Positions 48,617-61,287 are shown, counted from the stretch's first letter. The stretch: DNA of 64,000 nt from Macrocystis pyrifera (GCA_031763025.1 JASSKH010000001.1:7993024-8057023); one strand, 5' to 3'. Translations and numbers: made by a program. Notes: generated by a model from the sequence alone, not told the origin.

Positions 48617-48709
48617 TCGGTCTGGCATCTTCTTACCCTGTCGGCCGTATCCTCCATGCTTTCATCCATCGCGATTTCCCGTGTACTCCCTCTGTTGTCC
48701 CCCCGGTAG

Positions 48710-48960
48710 CGAGTTAGGGGATCCCTTCGGTCTTACGGGATCCCCATTTGCCTTAGGGGACCTTCTCTCTCCTTAGGAGATGTCCACTCACGTCAGGGGA
48801 TCCCCACCCACCTTAGGGGATCCCCACTCACCTGAGGGGGTGCCCCGAACCTTCAGCGTATCCACAATAGGCTTAAGAGTTCACCTCCCGCCCTAGAGGC
48901 TTCCCAACAGGCTTAGGGGAGCTCCAAGGGCCTTAGGGGACCCGCACAATGTGCGTATTG
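48710..48960. repeat. GGGGATCCCC minisatellite, left arm of foldback
   Basis: Degenerate units near 22 bp of the form CCTTAGGGGATCCCCACTCA, read in the opposite sense to the right-arm array. Confidence 0.75.
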
Positions 48961-50619
48961 TATGTGCTCCCAACATTGTACAAATAGTACATGATATAGC
49001 GTTTCTATTCAATTTCTTCTTCTAAAATTATAGTGAGGACTGGGAGATCCCCCAACACCATGCGAGTGATATTGAATATCACCCAAATGTGATATTGGAT
49101 ATCATGTTGTTAAACTGTTATAAACTTGAGGCGAGAGGGGATCTCCCCCAAGCTCGTTGGGGATCCCGCAAGCCAAATAAGATCCCGCTATTAAAACTTA
49201 CATGGACAGGGACCCGAATTTGATGCTGAATACCATCCCGTTAGTATGCAATGCACCTAGTTGCGAGTTGGGGACCGCAAGTCAAGGCGGGAGGAGGCGC
49301 TCTAACCAGCTGCCCGTGTACAGTACCTCCGCCACTCATTGCTCCCTTCCCTGTCTCCCCGTCCACAGGAACGACCGACCCACTCGCTCCCCTTCCTGAA
49401 CAATGCCGACGTTGGGGATTTCTGCAGTGAAAACTCAACCCAATATTTAGGTTGTAATACCTCGCTCTCGCCGGACCCCTACGAGCTGCCCATGTCCAAG
49501 CCCTCCGCCATTCATTGCTACCTGCGCCTGTCTTCCCGACCACAGGAAAAACCAACCCACCCACTCCCCCTACTGAACAATACACATTTTGCGAAATGCT
49601 GCAATGAGAATCTCGCAGAATATCTAGGTTGGAATACCCCACCCACTCCCGACCCGGGTGGGTTGGTTGTTCCTGGTGTCGGGAAGACGAGAAAGGGACT
49701 AATCGGTGGCGGGGGTACTGGACACGGACAACTCGTAGGGGTCAAGCGAGAGTGGGGTATTACAACCTAGAAATTATGCTGTGTCAGCAACCCGACAAAA
49801 TCGCAATGTTCAAGAAAGGGAACGGGCGGGTTGGTTGTTCCTGTGGTCGGAAAGACAAGGAAGGGAGCAATGAGTGGCGGATGTGCTGGACACGGGCAAC
49901 GCGCAGAGGTCGGGCGTGGGTGGGGCATTCCCACCAAGAAATTCTGCGAGATTCTCATTGCAGCATTCCGCAAAATTAGCATTTTTAAGAAGGAGTGGGG
50001 GCGGATTGGTGTTTCCTGTGGTCGGGAGGACAGGCGAAGGTAGCAATGAATGGCGGAGGGTAAAACATGAGCAGCTCGTAGGGGTCGGGCGAGGGCGGGG
50101 TAACACAAGCTAGAACTACAAATTATGCTGGCTTTCATGGCAGAAATAACCAAATTGGCATTGTTCAGGAAGGGGAGCGGGTGGGTTCGTTGTTCCTGCG
50201 GTAGGGTAGACTGGGAAGGGGCCAACGAGTGTCGGAGGTACCGTACACGGGCAGCTGGTTGGGGCATCTCCTCCCGCCTTGGCTTGAGTCCCTCACCTTG
50301 CACTTAGGTGCATTACAAAATAAGAAGATGGTATTCAGCATCAAATTTGGGCCCAAGTCCTCAACATAATGAGGGGATCCTGTTTAGCTTGCGGGATCCC
50401 CAACAGGCTTAGGGAAGATCCCCTCTCGCCTTACGTTTAGAACAGTTTAACATGATATCAAATATCACGTTTGGGTTATATTCAATATCACTTGCATGGT
50501 GTTGGGCGCTCCCCCAGCGGTCAATATAATTTCAAAAGAAGAAATTGAACGGAAACGCTATATCACATACTACTCGTACATGTTGGGGGCACATACAATA
50601 CTTACATTGTGGGGGTCCT

Positions 50620-50975
50620 CCATAGCCAATGGGGATCCGCTAAGTCTGTTGGGGATCCCCTAAGGCCAGAGGGAACCTCTAAGCCTGTTGTGGGTCCGCT
50701 AAGCTCGTGGGGGATCTCCTCAGGTGCGTGGGGATCCCCTAAGGTGAGTGGGGATCCCCTGACGCGAGTTGAGACCTCCTAACGCGAGAAGGGATCCCCT
50801 AAGGCTGTTAGAGATCCCCTAAGGCGAGAGGGGACCCCCTAAGGCGAGAGGGAATCGCCTAAGGCGATCAGGGATCCCTTTCGGCGAGAGGGGACACCCT
50901 AAGGTGAGAGGGGGTCCCCTAAGGAAAATGAGGACCCCGTAAGACAAAAGCGGTCACCTAAGTAGGGGGATCCCC
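50620..50975. repeat. GGGGATCCCC minisatellite, right arm of foldback
   Basis: About 15 units of roughly 22 bp, form GGGGATCCCCTAAGGCGAGA. Each unit contains its own short palindrome around GGATCC. Confidence 0.8.
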
Positions 50976-51105
50976 TCACTCGTGACACACCCTCTCACCA
51001 TTTACTGGGCCGGGTTTATTCCAACTCATCATTTAGCCCCCCTTCCGCCCATTCCCTTGGGGACCGCCCACGGTGGATGCCCGGCGCTGCCTACTCAGAT
51101 GTGCC

Positions 51106-52860
51106 TCATTCTCGTACCAGTACACCACGAACCGTTCCGTTGCTTAAGGAGCCCTCGGTACCACTTCCCGCCTGTTTTGCTGCAGTAGACCATAGCGCGG
51201 TCTCAACTCCACACAACAAAGGGGAGTGTTTGGTTGGTCGTTTAATGTAAAACAAATCCCTAAGGTCTTCGACAATGCATCTATGCCAAGTCTTGACCTG
51301 TCCGCCACGTCTCGGGTTCTCCCCGCCAGTCATCGTCTTAGACCACTCCCGACTGAGTAATTTATGTTTGCTTTGCCGTGCCACGCCCCCCGCAGCAACT
51401 AGCAGCTATTTACGGATGGTGGTTTGGATGTTCTCGCTGTGTCATCTTGAGGGCCTCCGCGGACGATAGGGTGGCGTGGTCTGCACGAAGTCGTCGCTGG
51501 AAGCCAATGACACGCTAAATGCTTGGTTATGAACCACTCGAAGCTTGGCAAAGTGTTCCGCTCTGAGGTTTGACGTCAGAGGCCTTCTACGATACAGGTT
51601 TACCCTAGCTAATGTTTCTAAGGCTCCTCAGTTAACCCTAGAGAGCTCCATACCTCACCCGAAAACTGACGTCAGTAAAAATCAAATTGCATCCCGATGA
51701 AAAATACCATGGCCCGAGTATGCTAAAACGTCATTTTTCGAACCAAGATTGGCATCATTCCGACGATTTTGGTTTAAGGGACCCCGTCGTTCAGAAATGA
51801 TTTTGGCGGGGATGCGCTACCTCCCCCTATCGTAGAACGCGTCGCCACACACTTGTACATCAGGGTTTCGAACATCTCCGCCTTCAGCTTCCAGACTTTC
51901 AGACTAAGCGGGCCGGTCGCCCTATCGAATAACTCTGAGCCGAACCGTTTGATGCATGCCTGCATGAGACGGATTCGTCGGTCGATTTCGAGCGAGAAGT
52001 CAGCGTCTTCGTTGATGATGCTGCCTTGGTATACGAGTTGGGCCGTCTGTTTATACCTCTCGCCTGCTGCTCCAATAACGAGCGGTGGGGCGAGGGTTGT
52101 CTGGTCGGGTTTTCGTTGGAGCTAGTTTCTGTCCTATTTTCCGATATCATGAGGCCTGCTCCTTCGAAGACAGTCACGATGACGCCATCAGTTTAGCGAT
52201 ATTTCGAGTCGACTCCGGGGTCATCGGCGTACAACATGCTCCGTACAGCGCTTCGCACGCACGCCAACGGCTCCTGCTCTTCTGTTGCAACTACTCCAGC
52301 ATCCTTGGGTTGAACTAAATCCCGTACGATGTCTTCGTCTTAGCTGAAGCGCGCCAGTACTACGAGTAACGCAGCAGCGTATAACAAGTTAATCAGTGAC
52401 GGTGATTGCCTTGCCACACCCTCTGCGTGACATCCAACCATTCCGAGTGCTCATCATCATTCGCACGCACGCGAGCCCGCATACCTTCGTCGAAGTTGCG
52501 GATAATTATGAGCATCTTAATTGGTACGCTAGAGCGTGTGAGTACCTCCCACAGCAGCTCTTGGTCGAAACATTCCCTAAGCTTTCTGCAGATCGATGAA
52601 GCACACCTACAGAGGGGTTTCCTCTGTCGTTCGCGCTCTTGGAACCGGTGCACGATGAACAGCATATCGATCGTTGATCGTGCGGGGCGGAAGCCGCACT
52701 GTTCCTCCGGGAGCAATCACTCGGTGTCGTAGTAGTTGCGACTGGAGGGGAGTGGCAGCGATTGCAAGTGCGAGCACCCGGCCGATTCTGCTTGAGCGAT
52801 GAAGCGGCCATGAAGGACGACAGCAGGACGGCACACGGTGACCCACGACCGGCGCTCACA
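51106..52860 (-). pseudogene. Non-LTR retrotransposon (LINE) reverse transcriptase, frameshifted
   Basis: Minus-strand pieces in order: LLPEEQCGFRPARSTIDMLF at about 52650-52715, ELLWEVLTRSSVPIKML at about 52520-52570 and EHSEWLDVTQ at about 52430. The catalytic motif MLYADDPGVDSK is at 52200-52235 (YADD at 52220-52231), then IDRRIRLMQACIKRFGSEL, LSLKVWKLKAEMFETLMY at about 51845-51900, and GGENPRRGGQVKTWHRCIVE at about 51275-51335. At least four frame changes and several stops make it non-functional, although the YADD residues survive. This is the family with ..GFRP.RST.D.. and YADD. The endonuclease domain expected upstream (beyond 52860) was not found, so the copy is 5'-truncated, as is common for LINEs. 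Confidence 0.85.
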
Positions 52861-55299
52861 CCATCACCAGAGGAACAGTCACCGTTTTGTTTCTTGTTTT
52901 TTGTTCTCGAGTCAATAGGATGAACCTGTTTTTTATTTCACAGGTATTTGTAGTGTTGGCGAGTTGTACAGCCTTGATGGAGAATTATCGCCGCAATTGT
53001 CAGAGACGTGGTATCGTAGTTGTGCTGCACGTTTTATCTTACAGTCCGGGAACACGTGTTAATCGTTGATGTTTGTATGGTGGTTTTTGGTTCGGTTGCT
53101 GTTTTTTCACTGCGTGTCCACGAGTCGTCACTCTGACAGCGCCTCAGACAGCGGGCGTGTTCCTCTCTGTTTTCACGACTATTAATACCGTGCGTTTTGT
53201 ATGGCGCAGGTAGCGCTCCAAACCGTAGCCGCTGTAATCAGTGGCCACGAGTTGGTTAGTTGTGGGGCCGGGGGGAAAAAATCTTAGCGGGCCATGTTAC
53301 AGTTGTACAGTTTGAACAATGATATCATTTCATGTGCGCGCCCCATTCGTTTCGTGTACATTTAGGTGGGAGGTGTCGTGCCTCCCAGCCAAATTTTTAT
53401 TGTTTGTGGTTTTTTCGGATATTTCTAGGGCTCCAGCACCTTTGTGATACCCCGGACTCTTTCACTTGAGAGTTAAGGTGAAAACAACAATACCGTCGTG
53501 TTCTCGCACGAAAGAATGGCGACGCGCTCTTTTGGCCTGCAAGTGACAAACACAGGAATAGCACCACCTACAGAACCCAGCAAACTCTACACTCCGATGT
53601 GTCGGTCATATTTTTCAGTGTGGCTGGGAGACTCTGCGCCTGTGATATCGGAGGACATATTCGTTACTGGGGTTCTCGAAGCGCAACACCAGTCCTATAC
53701 TGCTGCTGCTGACACTGTGCTCTCTGGTGGGTACCTGTGGTGCAGCCTTCAATTCTCAGTTGTTTGCAGTTACGACCGAGACCCTCGCTGTTTGCAAGAG
53801 CATCTAACACGACAAAGCTCAAAGACCTCAACCCGGCTTTCGCCGCGACCAGAGGACGATGGAGGTGCGAAGCAGGGGCCTGCATAGACCCCGTCGGTGT
53901 CGAAATCGATTGTGCTCTCGTCTCGCGCGAGGGACAAAACATGAATTGCGCGCACTCACGGGGTCACTCACACGGGAAGAGAATCAATTCTCAAGACATA
54001 GTGGCTCCCTCCACCCGAGTTTTCCGATGACTTTCTTCGCCTCTCACGGCCTCCGAAGCCACACAATACCCCTTACTTTACGGAGTAGAGGGAAACCCTC
54101 AGTCTCCTCATGGTAACCGTGTCCAGTCCATATCGTGGGCCCCGGAGGTAAAAACTACTACGAATATTAATGCATGCCTCCAATTAGTACCGGCATGAAT
54201 TAGTTAATATCACACTGACTACGGTAACTCAAGCCAATAATAAAAAGAGTTTTTAATAGTTCACGCTCTTCGATTTTAAAGCAGTTCAAAACATCGATAT
54301 CGATCGTCTCCAACAACCAACATAATTAAATTGTTTCGGACTTTGCTGCTGTAAAAATATAAAAAACACAACAACTACAGCAGTTAGTAAATTCCACCGA
54401 CTTTAACATACCTGTCAATGGCATATCGCTGCTTTCTCAATCAGTACTACTGTAGTAAGAATAGTATAATCCTTCAAGCACACGCTTCGCAAACGTATCA
54501 TTTTTGTTGGAGCAAACGATCCCTCACAACTGGCCCTGAAGTAGTTCGGCTAGAAGCAACGATAGCCGGCACGGAGACGGTCAAACTGCGGCAATTCCCA
54601 CCGTTAGGGGGGGTGCTGCTTTGCACATACTTTGTGCTGAGCTCCTTCATTTATCGGAACGACGGTCTGCCCAGGCACCCATCCCTTGCCTAACTCGCAC
54701 CCGTGTGCACCCATTGTCTTGTATTGGTCTGCATCCCACACCGATTTGTTCAGCTGCCATGCCTATCCCTTACCAGGTAGCATGTTTGTTTTGTGGGGTT
54801 GGGCGAAAAAGGTGAAGACGATCCTGTATGTGCGACCGTATTTATCGTCGATGCAACGGGCAACAGCAAACAACGAGGCGAGGCGGCCGAAGTGTGCAGA
54901 ACCCACACTGAGTTCGGAATGCAACAACAACAACAGCAGGAGCATTGCCGCATGGTTTGTCCCCGTTGACGTTCGTGGTGGCGGGTGGGAAATTTGTTGT
55001 AAGCAGGAAACACGGCGAGTGACGAAAAGTAAAGGGATACATGTGTTGTACCCAGGATGCATTCCGGAACAAAGCCGGACGAAACCAGGGGGTGGAGGTG
55101 TGACAGTGTACGCCAGGACAGGACTCACAGTTTTCTACAATTCTTCCCTCGACGCCACCCAAACGGTAGAAAAACATGCCTTTCCGTACTCTTGCTTGGT
55201 CTTGTGTACAAGGCACAAACTGCTGCAGCACAGTCCGCTGTTCGTCGCGTTTCTGCGAAATAACGTTTCTGCGAATATTTCGCTGGGTGACCACTTTAG
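52861..55299. other. Unassigned; two longer ORFs without recognisable domains
   Basis: 53498-53887 (+, 129 codons) and 54686-55306 (+, 206 codons) are open but show no motif, signal peptide or splice support. 54686-55306 overlaps open minus-strand frames. They may be chance ORFs or decayed mobile DNA. Confidence 0.35.
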
Positions 55300-55960
55300 A
55301 TGCTGATGATAGCGCAATGCAGTTGGCCAGAGTGTAGAGTCGGACATATGCCGGAAGAGCGGCGGGTGGAGATTCAACTAAACGAGGCGTGTGCCACGGC
55401 TAGGTGGTCTCGAGTGCTCCTCACGGAATGTACGACAGACGATACGAAACAGAGGAGAAAAAACAAAGCCCTGCTGTACTTGAGGAACAATTTTCGTTTT
55501 ATTTTCGTAGGGTTGGGGCTTCTGTGTGCAAGCGAACACGTACATACACATAATTTGAGCGCGGGACGACACAGTTTAATGAAATCCAATGAGTATGAGC
55601 CTGGTTATTTATTGGTGCAGTAGTTTCTAGGGGAGACTCACGTGGCGTGTGTTTGGGTATGAAGTTCGCCCAGGCACAATACGATTAGCCTTGGGTGTCC
55701 CCCGAAGGGTATGCGGCAGACAACAGGACACAAGGGAATATATGACAAGAATGAAAGAAGCAAAACCTGCTGTACGTAATCTACACTGTTTCCTATTTCG
55801 TAGGTTGGGAGATTCTGTGCACAAGCGGACACGTATACCCTAACTTTCCGCTGGCCCGAGGACGCATTACATTGAAATCCCGTGAGTGCTATTGCTGCTT
55901 TAGTCTGCTTTCGTACTGCTTGTTTCTTGGGTAGGCTCACGAAGCGTTTGTTTGAGCCTT
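55300..55960. repeat. Diverged tandem duplication, period about 300 bp
   Basis: The segment around 55450-55620 (CCCTGCTGTACTTGAGG, GTAGGGTTGGGGCTTCTGTG, TGAAATCCAATGAG) recurs at about 55750-55890 (ACCTGCTGTACGTAATC, GTAGGTTGGGAGATTCTGTG, TGAAATCCCGTGAG). A partial third copy starts at about 55930 (GTAGGCTCACG). No gene recognised. Confidence 0.6.
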
Positions 55961-57440
55961 GCCCAGCTCCAAATATTTTACTCGTGTCTCACACCTATAC
56001 CAATATTATCACGCGAAGTATGTGACGTTTTATATACCCACCGTCATGCGAATTATGTGAGGTTTCATATACTCATTTTGGTTCCGTTCGAATTCTGAAC
56101 GTATTCCGGATCTGGGCACGAATTATCGAACTCCCATGTAAATAACCAACATGATTTATTTTGGTTTTGTGCATCTGCTGGCCGGGGTTGTTATTGTTAT
56201 TTCTTCCTTATGTCCGCCATCTCGTACGCACGACCGGGGTGCCGGCACGAGCCGTAAGAGCCAAGAATTTCATACGAGTTGTGATGTGTGCGTGTTTCAT
56301 TACCCCCGTATCTCTACCAGGAGCTTTCCACGAGCTTGCTGTACTGTAAAAATATGCTGCCTTCCTAAAATACACCATTCCCTGGAGTATCTTGCTGCTC
56401 GTCATTCTTTGGGGTACGAGTACGAACGTTTAGTCCGTATTGGTTGTGTTCATGTCCGGTGCCAGTGTGCGGCTTCCCCGCTTAGCACCAGTCTGTCTCT
56501 AAGGAGCGGATGTGCTCGCTTTGGGCGTAGACACCGTTACTATTGGTCCAATACGATTGGCAGTTTGCTGCCGACGTGTATGTCCTCGCACTGTTCTTTT
56601 TCGCTGCTCCACTTCCCGACAGAAGTGTCCGGTGCGACTCCGGTTCCACGTCTCGTCTATTAATACGTGTCTCTGGCTTCAATATCAACTGTCGACCTAC
56701 CCGGGAGTATTAGGTACTCACTTGCAGTCTGCGATAAGTTGCCGACTGCCAGCGATGCTTCGAATCTCACTCTCTGCTCCTTCTAGCTCTTTCCGCCCCG
56801 TTCCCCGTGCTCGCGTCGCCCACTCGGCAATTGGGTTAGTCTCAGGGGGTAGTACGATAGAGACTTACATACCTGCCCCGTGTACCAAAACCTCGCAGCG
56901 GTCGTGTTACTTGAAAGGCTCTTCGTTCTAGACCTATCTTTCCTGTGTAATCGATCCATGTACATCTGTTAGTCTTCTTGTGGGCAGAGAGTTCGTACTG
57001 CTGTTTTTAGAGTTTAAGGGGAACCTTCGGTCAAGACAAAATAAAAAACAGTTCTTGAAGCTTTTGAAAAAAAAAAACATATTCCTTACGGCACTAATAC
57101 TGTTCTTGCTGGTCCAAAACGCTATATCATGCGAAGACGGCATACCTCCAGTTCTAATGCCCAGACCATATCCGGACCAATGTATAGGGTGTCCGCTATG
57201 ATCTCTACATTATCAGGTGTAGGAACCCTTGGAAATGCAAGAGAGGGCGGACATTGCTATGTATGCATCACGAAAATATCTGCACAGCAGCAAGAAATTC
57301 TATAATGTCGGAGCTCTTGCTTGGTACCATCACTCGACCGCCACCGCGTAGGACGCTACGGACGGTCGAACGAGAGGCCGAGGTAGGCTATCATACTCGT
57401 GGTCGGCGTTGTCGTAGAAAACCTGACTTGACATCAGGGT
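55961..57440. other. Intergenic, no recognisable gene
   Basis: An ORF at 56151-56663 (+, 170 codons) has a hydrophobic start but no family resemblance. 57060-57201 (+) has a signal-peptide-like KKKNIFLTALILFLLVQNAI but no ATG upstream in frame. Confidence 0.35.
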
Positions 57441-57660
57441 TTGTCATGGGCCGATCTGGAGAACTTGATGGGCCGGGCCGGGCCGCGGCCCAGCATTGTA
57501 GACGGTTGGTGGGCCCGGCCGGGCCGCGCCCCAACATCTCGAGGTTTGATGGGCTGTGGCCCATGAGTTGTGGGTTTTATCGTAGGCCGCCCTAATCTAC
57601 CCATGATGTGACCCACCTGTTTTCGCGGGCCGGTCCGGGCCGCTCCTTATGAAGTATGGT
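57441..57660. repeat. GGCCC-rich repeat block 1
   Basis: Recurring GATGGGCCGGGCCGGGCC, GGCCGCGGCCCAGC and TTTGATGGGCTGTGGCCCA at about 35-45 bp spacing. Strongly palindromic. Confidence 0.7.
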
Positions 57661-58330
57661 GCACTACCTGATGCCTCGACGAGCTCCTCTTTGCGCGGAC
57701 TCTTCGCCTAGCTTAAACTTCGCTTCGTGGTCCTTGTGCAGACTCTGATTCAACCCTAAGTGCCGTTGTTGGTGTACAGAGGACGAAGGGCATTCCTTGT
57801 CGTCTCCGCGGCGAAGGCAGCAGTTGGCGTTCTTACCGTGGTTCGGCCTGGATGGCAACGCTGGTGACAACTTCGTGAAGGAGCCCCAGACAGAGGATAT
57901 CTTCTGACCGAAAGCATGAGCGACATTCACCTTCGTGTGTGTCGTTGTCGGACCTAGAATTAGTACGGTTGCTGTACAGTGGATGAGAAGCACCTGCCAA
58001 AAGATCTCTAGTGTTAGTTTTACTCTCCGCGGATTGCAGCTGCAGATCGATAGCAGGTGTAGTTACAGCAGCTGGTATTTCAGCAGCAGGTAGGTGTTGC
58101 GACAGTAGATAGGTGCTGCTGCGGGCTTTGCAGCAGTAGCAGGAGTGGTGGTGGTCTATCACCCGGCAGAATCCATTCGATTGGGCCGTTAGTGGAGATA
58201 GGTGTGTGCGCAATGGGTATGCATACCTCACGGGACAGGAAGAGCTGGCCCAAGAGGATCAGAACGAGACATCAAACGGAAAACAAACACAAAATACAGA
58301 AGAAGACGTCAGCCCACACGTTTTGATACA
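57661..58330. other. Between GGCCC-rich blocks, no recognisable gene
   Basis: Short antisense-overlapping ORFs only. Scattered GCAGCAG near 58060-58140. Confidence 0.35.
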
Positions 58331-58650
58331 GGGCGAGAAAAGGGCCAGCCGGGTGGTCGGCCCGTCAAATCCACGGGCCGTAGCTTCAAACCCACGTGCC
58401 GGCCTTCGGAAATGGCGAGCCGACCCGGGCTCGCACCAATGCCATGGTCCAGAGCGGTGGCGGGCCTGGCCGTGAAGGTTTGAAAATATGATGGGCTGGC
58501 CCAAGCGGCGGACCATACTCTGACGAACCTGATGCGCCGGGTGGGGCCGCGGCTTATATTATGATAATTTGATGGGCCGGGCCTGACCTCGGCCCAACAA
58601 ATATAAATTTGATATACCGGCCCATCAGCGCCGGCCCATAAGATCCCCTT
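58331..58650. repeat. GGCCC-rich repeat block 2
   Basis: Same motif family as 57441-57660: ATGATGGGCTGGCCCAAG, TTTGATGGGCCGGGCCTGAC, CGGCCCATCAGCGCCGGCCC. Units are separated by AT-rich ATAAATTTGAT spacers. Confidence 0.7.
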
Positions 58651-61287
58651 GTTAAAACGGTATCAACAGCCTGATAAACGTCCGTTTTTCGAATTAGCCT
58701 ATGGATAGCAGAGGTATGAGATATTCGGGTTAAAAGGCCCTGTTCAATATGATGAAGGCGTCCGATCGATCCGGCGCCTGGCACCAAAAAAGCTTCGTAT
58801 CGCCTGCGCCCTCAAAAGCTGCTAAGCGGTCGATAGCTCGAGCATTCGAACTGGAGAAATGTTCTATTTTCAGTAAAAAGTGAGGAAGGTCGAAATCATC
58901 CCAGAAATAGTACTGTAAGTGAAAAAACCAACGCATTAGTTTTCCTAAAAGACTGCAGTGGTCTTACATATTGTGCCCTAAGCGGCCTCCAACCACGTAT
59001 CATCATTGTGCTCGCTTTGCGTTTTTCAGTTCGTCCTCGGAGATCGTATCTAATGGCCGTGAGGAAGGTTGTGTTCGACGCGGGAGCACGACGACAGAAT
59101 TTCATCGTACAGGCGGCGTCAACGATCTGAAATCTGGCGAGGGTGGGTAACAGGATCAGCGATGGCAACGGTTAGGTGGTGGGATTGGGGAGAGTTGGTC
59201 AGACATCGTGCGGGGGCGCGGGGGAGTCGCAGGCATGCAGCGTATGCGCGCGAGTAGAAACGCGCACACGCTGCTGAATTGTCGGCTTGAGAAGCCTTTA
59301 GGAGATACGATTCTACAGAAGCGTGTTTGTATTTTTTCATCGAGACGTTTTTTATGGAGCCTATGTTGTTACGATGCCACGGACATTAGGTCAAATCAAT
59401 AGTTTTAGCCTTCAAACCAACCAACAGCAGTCGTTCCAATCACCGATGGAGTTGCACCATCGCGCACCGATGCCCGTAACATTTTCACAAACTGGCGGAG
59501 CTCCCAATCACAATCAGGCAGTCACGGGCCATGAATGCAAGAATACTGTGTAGTTGGCACTATATGCAGCCGCTCCGTTCCGCCCACGTTAAAAAGAAGG
59601 ACGGCCGAGTGGACAGGGAAACTCACATCAAGATATATATCCTCTAAGCGCACGAGCACTGGTCATGTCACACATCCGAAAATATATTTTTGTAACCGCA
59701 CACCGGTGCGCGTAGACCAGGGGGGGCTGTCGAATGGGGTCTCGTTCCCCCTCTTCCTGTGCGTATTCTTCTACGTTGGTAGGGAATCGTGTTCATTAAA
59801 TACGAGGTAGTCGTAACGAAAGCGTTTCTCTTCTTGGAGACGGCGAATCTTACTCCTCATTGCTTACGCTTGAAAATGCCGTGTTACCCGCCTTATCTGC
59901 GAAGATAGAGTGGGACTCCTCTCAGACGATACTTGAACCGCGGCCCCCGACCGCCACTCCCCGTCTGCATCATAGTGCCAGTACTTAGCTAGTCCCACCT
60001 CGGACAACTAGCCGGGGCTTGAACTAAAAAGCAGTCTCCGACAACCAAGACGCCCGAGGGTAGTAAACCCTCAACATATTGGAGTTCCAAGTGGTCTCAA
60101 ACCACTGCAATATGTATGACCCCGCTACCCTCACCTACCTGTCTCTGCTGATGCGCGTGCGCTATACTCGCGTTCTCTGTACGTGAGCCGGCGTAAGAAA
60201 CAGAAACGAAGAGTCTTGTCCAATCGTGCTACTAATAGAACCCATTCCTTTTTGGTGTCGCGGCTTTTTGGGGCTTGTTTATTGTACAATTATAACGTGT
60301 TTGGCAAACGTTGTTAAGCACAGCAAGATATGTGTAAATCGGCATGTCGACCCAGGTTTGCGGAAAAACGCCGAGCCGCGACAGCTCAGTAGACACGGTG
60401 CAAGGGTGCGTGTGCTTCCACACCCGGTCTCCCAGAGAGGTAAAGAAATCAAGCCCGCCATATTGTCGAACACCGGCAATATAGCTATCGCCCAAGCTAA
60501 GTCTTCAAGTTTGCGTCTAGCGAAGAGACGATGGTAGCACTCTGCGGTGTGAGACGTCGAACACGATTCAGTGTACCAGATGTATCATTACGTACGAAGT
60601 ATATGAAAGAGACAGCAAGGTCGAACAAAGAGACGAAATCTGGCGAACCCTACCCCATTCTGGAGCCTTCTTCACCCTATCCCTAACCGTGACCCCGATC
60701 CTATTTCCTAGCCAACGACAACAAAGCGTCACTCACGCTCGATACTGATGAGCAGCGTAGCGCAGGGTTGGTAGAAAGCTGCCATCAAAAACCTCACCGC
60801 CCTGGTTTGCTCGGTCTGACTGGCTCACACTCCATTCAAGATGGGGGGTGATGGACACGACGGCGTACGGTTAACCTGTGTTAACCAAAGTTTGACTCTC
60901 ACACTGTACGGCAACAACTGTGTCGACGTACTTACGTGGACCAAGGTCATGCCAGGGTACGTTAAGCTAACGGAGATCTCGCCTACGGCTGCAGCCCTTG
61001 CCCCCGTCGAACGAACGTCTGCCCGGTTGACATCACAACATTACGCCTTAGAGACTGTGGGACCCGCAAATAGAGACGGAAACAATAAAGAACACGATGT
61101 CGCCAATTGTATATAGGCGTGCAAACGCGCAGCAGTTAGGATAGTACTGTGCACCGCGCGTGTCGTCTATGTCATCTTCGACAATAGACGTGATGTCCTC
61201 AAACTCATCAGCACGAGCCGCTTCGTGTCGCCGATCCAGTCACCGCCGTTGGATCAAAGAGCATTTCGTTTGACGCTCCCAAGAGGG
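58651..61287. other. Intergenic 3' of copy C, no recognisable gene
   Basis: Short ORFs only (longest 60226-60537 and 60841-61116, both +), without motifs. No member of the repeat families above was noticed. Confidence 0.35.

Larger units (their letters stand above)
48710..50982. mobile_element. 2.3-kb foldback element (nested inverted repeat)
   Basis: The whole stretch is an imperfect palindrome centred near 49670. Ends are CGAGTTAGGGGATCCC and GGGGATCCCCTCACTCG. Moving inward on each side there is a 22-bp GGGGATCCCC minisatellite, then a matched AT-rich block (GATATTGAATATCACCCAAA against TTTGGGTTATATTCAATATC), then inverted arrays of a roughly 175-bp unit. The unit is present twice on the left (about 49330, 49505) and four times on the right (about 49696, 49863, 50039, 50218). 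No transposase frame is visible. The layout matches foldback (FB/FT-type) transposons. Confidence 0.75.

Noticed and set aside
48710-50982. CRISPR-like array
   Set aside because: Units are contiguous minisatellite and inverted arrays without unique spacers, in a spliced eukaryotic context.
54686-55306. 206-codon ORF as a gene
   Set aside because: No motif, unsupported start, and open minus-strand frames overlap it.
57060-57201. Small secreted peptide with a hydrophobic leader
   Set aside because: No in-frame ATG; the only upstream start is a GTG, and no splice support is visible.
59930-60060. tRNA-like T-arm words (ACTTGAACCGCG, GGGGCTTGAACTA)
   Set aside because: No complete cloverleaf could be built on either strand.
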